A DNA stretch of 32,920 bases from an uncultured Caryophanales bacterium (lineage in GTDB: Bacteria; Bacillota_I; Bacilli_A; RF39; UBA660): positions 1-32,920 of the forward strand of contig CAMOXZ010000004.1 in the NCBI GenBank assembly GCA_946629545.1, given 5' to 3'. Position 1 is the first letter of the stretch. Each line of letters begins with the position of its first letter. The notes below the pieces were generated by a model that saw only the letters and a program-made list of their open reading frames with translations, was not told where the DNA came from and did no database searches. Below, piece after piece: positions 22,467 to 31,383 of this stretch. Made by a program: the position numbers and the translations under genes.

Positions 22467-23206
22467 TTATCTTCACCTTCTTCACGAATTAAATAAGCAA
22501 CCGAAATATTATCTGTTCCACCCCTATTATTTGCTTTTTGAATAAGCTTATTAACTTTCTCTTCACAAGTTCCTTCACTTAAAAGAACTTTTTCTATAGA
22601 ATCACGATCTAACATACCAGTTAAACCATCACTTGAAAGTAATATTTCTGTTGCATCCATATCACAATCAAATATATCAACATCTACTTCTAATGTAGCA
22701 CCAAGTGCTTTCATTAATACATTCTTCTTAGGATGTACACTAGCTTCTTCTTTTGTAAGTTCTCCTGCACTAACTAATAAATTAACTAGTGTATGGTCAT
22801 AAGTAACTTTATGAAGTTTTTTATCTTTCATAACGAAACCAGAAGAATCACCTACATTACCAAATAATAAATAGTTTTTAGTAAGTACTGACATAACTAA
22901 TGTAGTACCCATACCCTTACTTTCAGGATGAGTTTTTTCATGTTGAAAAATAAGTAAATTTATTTCATCAACAGAATCTCTTATCCAATTAACTGCATCT
23001 ACCTTACTCATATTTCTAAATGATTCTTTAAAATGTTTACCTAAATAACTAATCGCAATAGATGAAGCAACTTCACCAGCAGAATGTCCTCCCATTCCAT
23101 CAGCTATTGCCATTAGATAACTTCCTTCATCATTTTTTACTATAATTACACTATCTTCATTATGATCTCTTATCATTCCAGGATCTGTTAAATAAAACGA
23201 ACTCAT
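22463..23206 (-). CDS. prpC: PP2C-type protein phosphatase (PrpC/Stp)
   Basis: PrpC removes phosphate from Ser/Thr proteins phosphorylated by PrkC, using Mn2+ or Mg2+. The 247-aa protein has the PP2C motifs in order: DPGMIRDHNEDSVII, AIADGMGGHSAGEVASS, LFGNVGDSSGFV, LSSDGLTGML and GGTDNISVAY, with all the metal-binding Asp residues. It overlaps rlmN by 4 bp at its start and prkC by 4 bp at its end, so the three genes are translationally coupled. Confidence 0.96.
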   Translation of the reverse strand: MSSFYLTDPGMIRDHNEDSVIIVKNDEGSYLMAIADGMGGHSAGEVASSIAISYLGKHFKESFRNMSKVDAVNWIRDSVDEINLLIFQHEKTHPESKGMGTTLVMSVLTKNYLLFGNVGDSSGFVMKDKKLHKVTYDHTLVNLLVSAGELTKEEASVHPKKNVLMKALGATLEVDVDIFDCDMDATEILLSSDGLTGMLDRDSIEKVLLSEGTCEEKVNKLIQKANNRGGTDNISVAYLIREEGEDK

Positions 23207-24225
23207 ACTTCCTCCTTCTTACTTCTAAGTTGTCCACAAGCCGCACTAATCTTAGTACCAAACTCACGTCTTATTGTTACACCTATATTATTCTTTTTAA
23301 GTATATCATAAAATCTCTCTATTTGAATAGTATTTGAGCGAAGAAAACCTAAATTATTTGTTTCATTATAAGGAATTAAATTAATATAGCAATTTATTCC
23401 TCTAACTAAATTAGAAAGCTCCAAAGCACACTCTTCACTATCATTAATATCTTTAAGCATTATATATTCAAAAGTAACTCTTCTATTAGTCTTATTAAGA
23501 TATTCTTTTATAGCTGGAATTAATACTTCTAATGGATATGCTTTATTAATAGGCATTATCTTATCTCTAAGTTCATTATTAGGAGCATGTAAACTAATAG
23601 CAAGATTAATTTGTAGTGGAAAATCAGCAAATTCTAATATCTTAGGAACCAATCCACAAGTAGATACAGTAATATGTCTAGCTCCAATAGCTAATCCCTT
23701 AGGATCATTAATAATCTTAAAGAATTTAATTAAATTATCATAATTATCAAATGGTTCTCCTATTCCCATAACTACAACATGACTAATTCTTTCACCTAGT
23801 AATTTCTCTATCATAAGTATTTGTAGAACCATCTCATATGTTTCCAAGTTTCTAACCTTTTTACGTCTTCCTGATTCACAGAACTTGCATCCCATGTTAC
23901 ACCCAACTTGTGAAGAAATACATATACTATTTCCATAATCATGTCTCATTAATACTGCTTCTATATGTTCTTTATCCTCAAGTTCAAATAAGTACTTAGA
24001 AACATCTACATCATTTTGAACATCTACTATTTTTAATCTATCTATAGAATAATCTTCTTTTATCTTTTCAATTACTTCTTTCTTTATATCAGTAACTTCT
24101 GAATAACTTTCTATTCTTTTTTCATATAACCAAGAAAATAATTGTTTAGCATGAAACTTCTTAGACCCAATACTAATAAAGTATTCTTCTATATCTTCTA
24201 TAGTTAATCCATATATATTTTTCAT
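23203..24225 (-). CDS. rlmN: 23S rRNA (adenine2503-C2) methyltransferase RlmN
   Basis: RlmN is a radical SAM enzyme that methylates A2503 of 23S rRNA and A37 of some tRNAs. The 340-aa chain has the cluster motif GCNMGCKFCESG, the SAM-binding VVMGIGEPFDNYDNL, and the C-terminal catalytic Cys in ISAACGQL. I start it at the ATG at 24225 (MKNIYGLTIEDIEEY), after a GGATGTGAT site; the ORF-track extension is inside the promoter. A resistance Cfr enzyme is less likely given the chromosomal setting and operon with prpC-prkC. Confidence 0.94.
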   Translation of the reverse strand: MKNIYGLTIEDIEEYFISIGSKKFHAKQLFSWLYEKRIESYSEVTDIKKEVIEKIKEDYSIDRLKIVDVQNDVDVSKYLFELEDKEHIEAVLMRHDYGNSICISSQVGCNMGCKFCESGRRKKVRNLETYEMVLQILMIEKLLGERISHVVVMGIGEPFDNYDNLIKFFKIINDPKGLAIGARHITVSTCGLVPKILEFADFPLQINLAISLHAPNNELRDKIMPINKAYPLEVLIPAIKEYLNKTNRRVTFEYIMLKDINDSEECALELSNLVRGINCYINLIPYNETNNLGFLRSNTIQIERFYDILKKNNIGVTIRREFGTKISAACGQLRSKKEEV

Positions 24226-24243
24226 ATGATCACATCCAATATA

Positions 24244-24272
24244 ATTATACAAAAAAAAGCTAACACTCTCAA
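24244..24272 (-). promoter_or_regulatory. promoter of the rlmN-prpC-prkC-rsgA-rpe operon
   Basis: TTGAGA, a 17-nt spacer and TATAAT on the minus strand. The -35 lies in the loop and 3' stem of the upstream terminator, and the spacer includes its T run. Confidence 0.7.
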
Positions 24273-24282
24273 GTATTAGCTT
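24251..24282 (-). terminator. terminator after the 220-aa protein gene
   Basis: AAGCTAATACT pairs with AGTGTTAGCTT (one G-U pair) across a 4-nt loop, followed by eight T. It overlaps the stop codon at 24276 and the rlmN promoter. Confidence 0.82.
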
Positions 24283-24938
24283 ATCTTATTAAACTCTTTA
24301 TAATTAACAATTATATTAAGACTCTTACATGAATCTTTTTCTTTACAATAATTATCTAAATTATAATTAATTTCACTAATATACCCATTATTAACAGATA
24401 CCTTAATCTTATTAGGAATCTCATCATAATCAGTTTCTACTCCATTAATCATTTTATTTAATGTATTACTTGATACTAATAAATTATATGCCACTTCTCC
24501 ATTATCATAATTATTCTTAGAATCAATATATGATGAATTAATTATATTATTCATATTAGTTTCCTTCAAAAAACTATAAAACTTAATTGGATTATCTACT
24601 TCTTTCCAATTATCTTCTTTTATATAACTCTTATCATCTCTATTATAATACTCTTTACCATTATATTTATAATAAATAGTATTATACTCTTTATTACCAG
24701 TATAACTATAAGTATCATTATCTAATACTACTTTATATTCAAAAGAATAATTATACTTTTCTAAATTATTAACTACTACTCCAGTAGATTCATTATCTTG
24801 TCCTACATTACCTACACTACCTGTCCTAGCCATAATTGATATTATTGTAAAAAATATTATATAAAATCCAAAGAATAGTACTGCATTACCATAAGGTTTT
24901 TTTCTTAGTTCTTTTATGTATTCAATTAACTTTTTCAT
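24276..24938 (-). CDS. Membrane-anchored protein, unknown function
   Basis: I do not recognise this 220-aa protein. Residues about 19-36 (AVLFFGFYIIFFTIISIM) are a membrane helix following a basic N-terminus. The rest is extracytoplasmic and rich in Tyr, Asn and Asp, with repeated short patterns such as YNYSFEYKVVLDNDTYSY and KEYNTIYYKYNGKEYYNRDD, suggesting a beta-rich fold. Two Cys near the end (YCKEKDSCKS) are close together. It overlaps the fmt stop by 4 bp (TGAATGA context), so it is translationally coupled to fmt, and a terminator follows directly. Its link with formyl-Met-tRNA is positional only. Confidence 0.75.
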   Translation of the reverse strand: MKKLIEYIKELRKKPYGNAVLFFGFYIIFFTIISIMARTGSVGNVGQDNESTGVVVNNLEKYNYSFEYKVVLDNDTYSYTGNKEYNTIYYKYNGKEYYNRDDKSYIKEDNWKEVDNPIKFYSFLKETNMNNIINSSYIDSKNNYDNGEVAYNLLVSSNTLNKMINGVETDYDEIPNKIKVSVNNGYISEINYNLDNYCKEKDSCKSLNIIVNYKEFNKIS

Positions 24939-25861
24939 TCAAACACCTTACCTATTAATTTATCTTTACCAATACCATTAACATAACTATTAGCATCCAT
25001 TAACTTTTTACCAAATGGTTTAATCTTAGTAAGAATAATAGATCCATCACTAGTCTTTACAACAATACCTTCTTTAGTACAATCAACTATTTCTCCACAA
25101 GTACCAGAATAATTATCACTACCTATTTTACTTTCAAGTATCTTCATTTCTTCACCAAAAAGAATACTATTACTACTAGGTATAGGAGATAAACCTCTAA
25201 TTAAATTAAATACTTCTCTACTAGTTTTATTAAAATCAATATGTTCTTCTTCTCTTTTTATATTATAAGCATACTCTACTTTAGATTCATCTTGTTTTAA
25301 TCTATCATTAGTACCATCAATTATACTAGGTAAAGTTTCAAGTAATAAATCTCTTCCTAAGATACTTAATTTATCATGTACACTTTCTAAATTATCACTA
25401 TCTAGTATTTCTATTTCATCTTGAGAAATAATATCTCCAGTATCCATACCAACATCCATATACATAATAGTAATACCAGTCTTTTTATCGCCATTAATAA
25501 TAGACCAATGTATTGGAGCTCCTCCCCTATATTTAGGAAGAAGTGATGCATGTACATTAATACAACCATACTTAGGATAATCTAATATCTCTTTAGGAAT
25601 AATTTGTCCATAAGCACAAGTAATAATAATATCTGGATTAAGATTCAAAATATCTTGATAATCTTCTCTTATTCTAATAGGTTGAATAACTGGAATATTA
25701 TATTTTAAAGCTAACTCTTTAACAGGTGTATTTCTTAATTCTAAGTGTCTTCCTACTCTTTTATCAGGTTGACTGACTACACCAACAACATCATAATTAT
25801 CAATTAAACCCTGAAGCACAGGAACAGAAAAATCTGGTGTACCCATGAAAACAACTTTCAT
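24935..25861 (-). CDS. fmt: Methionyl-tRNA formyltransferase (Fmt)
   Basis: Fmt transfers a formyl group from 10-formyltetrahydrofolate to Met-tRNA(fMet) for translation initiation. The 308-aa protein has the N-terminal KVVFMGTPDFSVPVLQGL, the active-site segment NVHASLLPKYRGGAPIHWSI with its Asn-His pair, MDVGMDTGDII, and a C-terminal OB-like tRNA-binding domain (FVVKTSDGSIILTKIKP type). The start at 25861 lies 4 nt after the stop of the preceding gene. It is usually found with def and rsmB; here priA lies further upstream, and def is not in the window. Confidence 0.96.
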   Translation of the reverse strand: MKVVFMGTPDFSVPVLQGLIDNYDVVGVVSQPDKRVGRHLELRNTPVKELALKYNIPVIQPIRIREDYQDILNLNPDIIITCAYGQIIPKEILDYPKYGCINVHASLLPKYRGGAPIHWSIINGDKKTGITIMYMDVGMDTGDIISQDEIEILDSDNLESVHDKLSILGRDLLLETLPSIIDGTNDRLKQDESKVEYAYNIKREEEHIDFNKTSREVFNLIRGLSPIPSSNSILFGEEMKILESKIGSDNYSGTCGEIVDCTKEGIVVKTSDGSIILTKIKPFGKKLMDANSYVNGIGKDKLIGKVFE

Positions 25862-25865
25862 TTAA

Positions 25866-27038
25866 TCATCCCCTCAAAATATTAATAATCATTATAATAA
25901 CCCCTAAACTAATAAATATAGCTCCTAATAATAAGAATAATGAAACACTTCCATACTTATTATTAAAATCATCAGTTACTTCTTTTTCTTTTTTCTTTAA
26001 CTTTTCTTCTTCTTTTTGAATTTTTCTTTTTTCTTCTTCAATATCTATATAAGGATCTAATTCTAATACTTTTAAATCATCAATAGAAATAAACTCATTA
26101 TGCTCCAAATTATTATATTTAGGACTTAACATTCTATCAATAATCTCATATATATCATTACTATCTCTTAAGAAATCTTCTTCTTTAGCATCCTTACTAA
26201 ATATAATATTTCTTTTTACAAGTAATAAACTAATCTTTTCCTTATCCCTATGTAATAGATTATACTCATCTTCTACTAAGTCTAATATATATTTCTTATC
26301 TTCTTCTTTAAAAGAATTATTATTCATAAACCTTTTCAAGTGTCTATTAATTTCAGTACATTCACTATGCAAACAATTATCTTTTCTAATTCCTTTACCA
26401 AAAACTTCTTCATTAAATAATAACTTGTAGAAAAATAAAGGTGCATAACTAGAATAATAACATCCCATTACTAAATCATCTGTGAAATATACATCTTTTA
26501 TATTAAAATCTTTATTGATTACACTAGAGCAATCATACTTATCAAATATAGCATTTACTTTATCAAATCTATCATAATAATTCTCATAAACTTCTGGAGT
26601 AAATCCATTTTTCTTAATACTATCCACATAAATAGAATTAAATCCATGCATAAAATATCCATTTCTAATATATTTATCATAGACATGTTTAATAATCATT
26701 TCTTTTGATTCTATCTTTTTAGTATCTTCAATATTAAACTTAGTAATTAAGGTACTACAAATTAGTTTATTAATACCAAACTTAATACTTTCAAAATTAT
26801 CTAATTTACGATAAAGCTTTTCTACTTGGTCTAAATAATCATCAAATAAGAATTCATCATCAACAATTATTTTATATTTATACAATGCATCATAAAAAAT
26901 ATAAAGTGCAGCTTCATTTCCAATATGAATAAAAGAATCAGTTAAATGATCACTTTTCTTATTAAAGTATCTTTCATTATTTCTAATTTCTTTTATCATT
27001 CTTATAACACTAGTTTTAATGAAATATTCTTCTAACAC
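25866..27038 (-). CDS. Tail-anchored protein with ADP-ribosyltransferase-like motifs, function unknown
   Basis: This 390-aa protein is not in a family I can name. Residues 1-330 look cytoplasmic; a Lys/Glu coiled coil follows (about 334-355), then a C-terminal membrane helix (about 366-386), so it is tail-anchored. Around residues 129-199, FMHGFNSIYVDSIKKNGFTP and later VYFTDDLVMGCYYSSYA resemble the H-G...I...G and VYFT...YA motifs of ART-fold enzymes (ADP-ribosyltransferases). I see no certain catalytic Glu. The GTG start at 27038 has AGGAGGTG 6 nt upstream. Neighbours are fmt downstream and a 65-aa membrane protein upstream. Confidence 0.7.
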   Translation of the reverse strand: MLEEYFIKTSVIRMIKEIRNNERYFNKKSDHLTDSFIHIGNEAALYIFYDALYKYKIIVDDEFLFDDYLDQVEKLYRKLDNFESIKFGINKLICSTLITKFNIEDTKKIESKEMIIKHVYDKYIRNGYFMHGFNSIYVDSIKKNGFTPEVYENYYDRFDKVNAIFDKYDCSSVINKDFNIKDVYFTDDLVMGCYYSSYAPLFFYKLLFNEEVFGKGIRKDNCLHSECTEINRHLKRFMNNNSFKEEDKKYILDLVEDEYNLLHRDKEKISLLLVKRNIIFSKDAKEEDFLRDSNDIYEIIDRMLSPKYNNLEHNEFISIDDLKVLELDPYIDIEEEKRKIQKEEEKLKKKEKEVTDDFNNKYGSVSLFLLLGAIFISLGVIIMIINILRG

Positions 27039-27071
27039 TTTATCACCTCCTATGACTAAAGTTTACTTATT

Positions 27072-27269
27072 TTATTTATTAATATACATATATATAAAAT
27101 ATGCTGAACCTACTAATATAATAGCTCCTATAATTAATAGAATTACTCTAACTGCAGGATTATTACTATCCCAATACATATCTTTTTTAGTAGAAGATTC
27201 TTCCATTAATTTTTCAAAATCTTCTCTATTCTTTTTATTAATTTCTAATTCTTCATTTTCATCATTCAT
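27072..27269 (-). CDS. 65-aa small membrane protein, unknown
   Basis: MNDENEELEINKKNREDFEK starts a charged, probably helical, cytoplasmic half with many Glu, Lys and Asn. One membrane helix follows at about residues 39-60 (VRVILLIIGAIILVGSAYFIYMY). I place the start at 27269, 6 nt after AGAGGT; the ORF-track ATG at 27275 abuts the ribosome site. It lies between priA and the tail-anchored protein gene on the same strand, separated by 33-36 nt, and may be co-transcribed. Confidence 0.65.
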   Translation of the reverse strand: MNDENEELEINKKNREDFEKLMEESSTKKDMYWDSNNPAVRVILLIIGAIILVGSAYFIYMYINK

Positions 27270-27305
27270 AGACATACCTCTATTCTAATATAAGAATACC
27301 ATATT

Positions 27306-29465
27306 TTATATCATTTGACTAGGATTAAAATCTATATCTATCTTTATTTTATTATTAGTTAAATAATGATCTATAACTTTAGAAAGAATTAAATATAAAT
27401 TATCTTCTTTCTTATATTTTAAAATTATATTATATCTAAAAACATTATTCATTTTAAATAAACTAGAACTACTAGGTCCAAGTATTATAGTAGAAGTTAA
27501 ATTTCTTTCTAAACTATTCTTAATTTTTAAAGCTTCCCCTAGTATATAAGAAGCATCTTTTCCACTAACTCTTATATTACAAATATAATAATATGGAGGA
27601 TACTTTAAACTTCTTCTAATCATCATTTCTTGTTTATAGAAAGATACATAATCATGATTCTTACATAGATTTATTGCATAATGTTCTGGATTATATGTTT
27701 GAATAATAACAGAACCTTCTTTTAAAGAACGACCAGATCTACCCGCAACTTGACTAAGTAATGAGAATGTATTTTCACTACTTCTAAAATCAGGAATATT
27801 TAATGATGTATCAGCATTAATTACTCCTACTAAAGTTACATTAGAGAAATCTAATCCTTTAGCAACCATCTGAGTACCAAGAAGTATATCATATTTACCT
27901 TCTCTAAAATCATCAATCATCTTCTCATGCATACCTTTTTTACTTGTAGTATCATAATCCATTCTAAGTACTCTACTCTCAGGAAATAATTTATTTAATT
28001 CTTCTTCAATCTTTTGAGTACCTACACCTAAATTATTTAAAGATTTTTCTTTACATTCAGGACAAGTATCAAATACTTTTTCACCATGGCCACAATAATG
28101 ACATCTTAGAGTATTACTACTCTTATGATAAGTTAATGTAATATCACAATTAGGACATTTAAATGTATATCCACAATTCTTACATGTTACAAAACTAGAA
28201 TAACCTCTTCTATTTAATAATAGAATTACTTGTTCATTCTTCTCTAATCTACTACGTATAGCATCAACTAATTCATTAGAAAAATGTCCTTTTATTTTTC
28301 TAATTTCTTTATTCATATCAATTATATTAACTAGAGGCAATTCTTTACCATTTACTCTATGTGGTAAAGTAAGTAACTTATAAACACCTTTTTCCGCTCT
28401 AGCCATCGATTCTAAAGAAGGTGTAGCACTTCCAAGTAATACACTACAATTATGATATTTACTTCTCAAAATAGCTATATCTCTAGCATGGTATCTTGGA
28501 GATGGATCACTTTGCTTATATGAGTCACTATGCTCTTCATCAATAATAATTATTCCTATATTATCAAGTGGAGCAAATATAGCACTTCTAGCACCTATTA
28601 CTATACTAGCTTCTCCTCTACTAATTCTTCTATATTCATCATACTTTTCTCCATCACTTAATCCAGAATGAATAGCCGCAATTTTTTTACCAAATCTTTT
28701 CTCAAATCTCTCAATCATCTGTGGAGTTAAACTAATTTCTGGAACTAATACAATACTACTCTTACCTAATGATAAATAATAATCTATTATTTCCATATAT
28801 ACTTCAGTTTTACCACTACCAGTAACACCATATAATAAATAAGTATTAATATCACTAATAACACTATCTACTACAGCTTGTTGGTCCTTAGTTAATTTCA
28901 TCTTAGAATTATCTAATTCATCATAACTAACTCTATAATGTTCAGATTTTTCTTCTATTAAAACACCCTTCTTAATAAGTGTATTTAAACTACTAATAGA
29001 TATATCAACTAATTCTTTTCTAAGAACAGGTCCATTCTTTACTAATTCTATTATTTCTTTTTGTTTATCATTTAATTTAATATCTGAATAATTACTATTC
29101 AATTTATAATAAGTATCATATTTAATATTACCAGTACTACCAGCTTTTAATGCTTTAGGTAACATTACTTGATAACAACTAATTAAAGTAGATAAAGTAT
29201 TATCTCTCATTACTTTACCTAATTCTAATAATTCATCATTTAATACTATATCTTTATCAACTACTGAAATAATACTTTTTAATTCTTTAGAAGTACTTGA
29301 ATCATTTTTTATTTCTAATACAAAACCTTCTAAAGTCATTCTACCAAAAGGAACTAATACTCTGATACCAACTTTAATATCTTTTTCTAATTCTTTAGGT
29401 ACACTATAATCAAAAACTTTATCAATAGCTTTAGCACTTAATTCAACTAAAACACCTACTATCAA
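27306..29465 (-). CDS. priA: Primosomal protein N', replication restart helicase (PriA)
   Basis: PriA binds stalled forks and loads the replicative helicase at them. The 719-aa protein has the N-terminal DNA-binding domain (VGVLVELSAKAIDKVFDYSV), a superfamily 2 helicase core (YGVTGSGKTEVYMEI, IIIDEEHSDSYKQ, GSATPSLES, LLGTQMVAKGLDF, QVAGRSGR), and the zinc-binding Cys cluster (CKNCGYTFKCPNCDITL and CHYCG, CPECK). I choose the TTG at 29465 as start, with GGAGGTG 5 nt upstream; the ORF-track extension has no ribosome site and runs into the promoter and terminator. Confidence 0.95.
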   Translation of the reverse strand: MIVGVLVELSAKAIDKVFDYSVPKELEKDIKVGIRVLVPFGRMTLEGFVLEIKNDSSTSKELKSIISVVDKDIVLNDELLELGKVMRDNTLSTLISCYQVMLPKALKAGSTGNIKYDTYYKLNSNYSDIKLNDKQKEIIELVKNGPVLRKELVDISISSLNTLIKKGVLIEEKSEHYRVSYDELDNSKMKLTKDQQAVVDSVISDINTYLLYGVTGSGKTEVYMEIIDYYLSLGKSSIVLVPEISLTPQMIERFEKRFGKKIAAIHSGLSDGEKYDEYRRISRGEASIVIGARSAIFAPLDNIGIIIIDEEHSDSYKQSDPSPRYHARDIAILRSKYHNCSVLLGSATPSLESMARAEKGVYKLLTLPHRVNGKELPLVNIIDMNKEIRKIKGHFSNELVDAIRSRLEKNEQVILLLNRRGYSSFVTCKNCGYTFKCPNCDITLTYHKSSNTLRCHYCGHGEKVFDTCPECKEKSLNNLGVGTQKIEEELNKLFPESRVLRMDYDTTSKKGMHEKMIDDFREGKYDILLGTQMVAKGLDFSNVTLVGVINADTSLNIPDFRSSENTFSLLSQVAGRSGRSLKEGSVIIQTYNPEHYAINLCKNHDYVSFYKQEMMIRRSLKYPPYYYICNIRVSGKDASYILGEALKIKNSLERNLTSTIILGPSSSSLFKMNNVFRYNIILKYKKEDNLYLILSKVIDHYLTNNKIKIDIDFNPSQMI

Positions 29466-29487
29466 AGTATCACCTCCATATATATTT

Positions 29488-29496
29488 ATTATATCA
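29488..29496 (-). promoter_or_regulatory. extended -10 promoter of priA
   Basis: TGATATAAT on the minus strand, directly after the T run of the rseP terminator, 22 nt before the TTG start. Confidence 0.55.
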
Positions 29497-29520
29497 AAAA
29501 AAGAAAGCAAATGCTTTCTT
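29496..29520 (-). terminator. terminator after rseP
   Basis: AAGAAAGC-ATTT-GCTTTCTT is a perfect 8-bp stem followed by a T run on the minus strand. It overlaps the rseP stop codon. Confidence 0.8.
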
Positions 29521-30571
29521 ATTTAAATAACCTTAATATATCATTAAATGTTATAAATACCATTAAAAGTAATAATAGTATTAAGAATATACTATGTATT
29601 TTATTTTCTAATTCTGGTTTTACTGGCGAACCTTTTATTTTTTCAATAATTATAAATAATATATGTCCTCCATCAAATGCTGGTATAGGTAATAAATTAA
29701 TTACACCTACATTAATACTTAAGAATGCAGTTAAATATATTAAACTAGCAAGTCCTGCACTTCTTTGTTCCCCAACAATAGAGTATATTCCAACAGGACC
29801 AGATAATTGACCTAAACTAATTCTTCCTGTAAATAAATATGCTAAAGTAATATACATTTGTTTAAATATAGATTTAGTCTTTTTAAATGTATAGATAAAA
29901 GCATTACCAATACCTTTAGTCTTTTTTTGTTTCATGACTATTCCATATTTATAAGTTTCTTTACCATCTTCTTTTATCTTTTTTGGTTTTACTTTAAAAG
30001 TATATTTAGTATTATCTCTTTCTACTACTATAGTACTTGTTTTCTTTTCTCCAGCTATAGCTAAGTATAAAGAAATATCATCACTTGTTTCTACTTTATT
30101 TTTATTAATAGAAATAATTTTATCTTTACTTCTTAATCCAGCTTCATATGCTGCAGAATCTTTTTCTACTTTATGAAGTACTGGATTCATTGTAGATCCA
30201 CCCCAAATTAATCCAATTAAAAATATAAGTAATACAGCAAGTATAAAGTTATTCATAGGTCCAAATAACATTATTAAAAATCTTTGCCATGCTTTTTTAT
30301 TTTGTAATCTTTTCTCTTTAGGTATTTTCTTATCATCATCAGTTTCTAAATCTTCTCCAGCTAACTGACAAAAACCTCCAATAGGAATAGCTCTTAAATT
30401 ATATACAGTTTCACCTTTTTTAAATCCCCATATTTTAGGACCCATTCCTAATGCAAATTCATATACATAAACTCCATTTAATTTAGCTAATATAAAATGA
30501 CCAAATTCATGTACAAATACTATTATACCTAGTATTAAAACAAATAATAATATATTAATAATAGTTGACAA
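29519..30571 (-). CDS. rseP: Site-2 metalloprotease RseP/RasP
   Basis: RseP is an intramembrane zinc protease that cleaves anti-sigma factors and leftover signal peptides. The 350-aa protein has HEFGH at residues 21-25 in the first membrane segment (IIVFVHEFGHFILAKL), the YVYEFALGMGP and IPIGGFCQLAGED segments, a PDZ domain (about 145-200), and the C-terminal LLPIPAFDGGHILF containing the third zinc ligand. It starts 11 nt after the cdsA stop behind GGAGGG. The usual dxr gene between cdsA and rseP is absent here. Confidence 0.95.
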   Translation of the reverse strand: MSTIINILLFVLILGIIVFVHEFGHFILAKLNGVYVYEFALGMGPKIWGFKKGETVYNLRAIPIGGFCQLAGEDLETDDDKKIPKEKRLQNKKAWQRFLIMLFGPMNNFILAVLLIFLIGLIWGGSTMNPVLHKVEKDSAAYEAGLRSKDKIISINKNKVETSDDISLYLAIAGEKKTSTIVVERDNTKYTFKVKPKKIKEDGKETYKYGIVMKQKKTKGIGNAFIYTFKKTKSIFKQMYITLAYLFTGRISLGQLSGPVGIYSIVGEQRSAGLASLIYLTAFLSINVGVINLLPIPAFDGGHILFIIIEKIKGSPVKPELENKIHSIFLILLLLLMVFITFNDILRLFK

Positions 30572-30582
30572 ATAAATCCCTC

Positions 30583-31383
30583 CTATAATATTTCAATTAA
30601 AATTGTAAATGCTAAAACAACAAATATTAAACTATCAAATCTATCAAGTATACCACCATGTCCAGGAATTATTTCACTAAAATCTTTAACATCATAATAT
30701 CTTTTAATAGATGAGAATACTAAATCTCCTAATTGTCCTACTAAACATAATACAAATGTTAACATAATAACAGTAACTAAAGGTACAGAACTACTAATAA
30801 TAGTATTATAAAATACAGTAGCTACAAAAGTACCCATTATAGTTCCTCCAATTAATCCTTCTACTGTTTTCTTAGGACTAATCTTAGGACATAGTTTATG
30901 TTTACCTATTAATGAACCAGTAAATAATGCAAATGTATCAGTAATAGTAGTTATCAATAATAAGTATATGATATAAGTAATGTCATAATTACGAGTAATA
31001 ATAATTAAATTAAAACTTAATCCTATAAATAATACTGATCCTATTAAAAATAATGCATCATTTAAATTATATTTTTCATTATCATTTATAAATACCATAG
31101 GACTTATAAATAAAAATATAATTCCAGCCATTACTCTATAATCAAATTTATTAATAAATTCAATTGAACTAGTATTATATAAACAAAAATAACAAGTTAA
31201 TAAATAAGCAAATATCTTTAATACTAAAGGAAATTTCTTTTTAGTTTCTCTTACTCTTAATAATTCATATAAACCTAAAATACTAAGTACACTCATAAAT
31301 ATAGTAAAAGGAAGTTCCCCTACTATTATAAATGGTACAAATATTAATACTAATACAATAGCACTCACAATTCTCTTTGTCAT
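30583..31383 (-). CDS. cdsA: Phosphatidate cytidylyltransferase (CdsA)
   Basis: CdsA makes CDP-diacylglycerol from phosphatidic acid and CTP, the entry to phosphatidylglycerol and cardiolipin. This 266-aa multi-spanning membrane protein has the signature near its end: SSIKRYYDVKDFSEIIPGHG followed by GILDRFDSL. Other helices include ITDTFALFTGSLIGKHKLCP, a family segment. It overlaps the uppS stop by 4 bp (ATGA type), so the two are coupled. It is part of uppS-cdsA-rseP. Confidence 0.95.
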   Translation of the reverse strand: MTKRIVSAIVLVLIFVPFIIVGELPFTIFMSVLSILGLYELLRVRETKKKFPLVLKIFAYLLTCYFCLYNTSSIEFINKFDYRVMAGIIFLFISPMVFINDNEKYNLNDALFLIGSVLFIGLSFNLIIITRNYDITYIIYLLLITTITDTFALFTGSLIGKHKLCPKISPKKTVEGLIGGTIMGTFVATVFYNTIISSSVPLVTVIMLTFVLCLVGQLGDLVFSSIKRYYDVKDFSEIIPGHGGILDRFDSLIFVVLAFTILIEIL

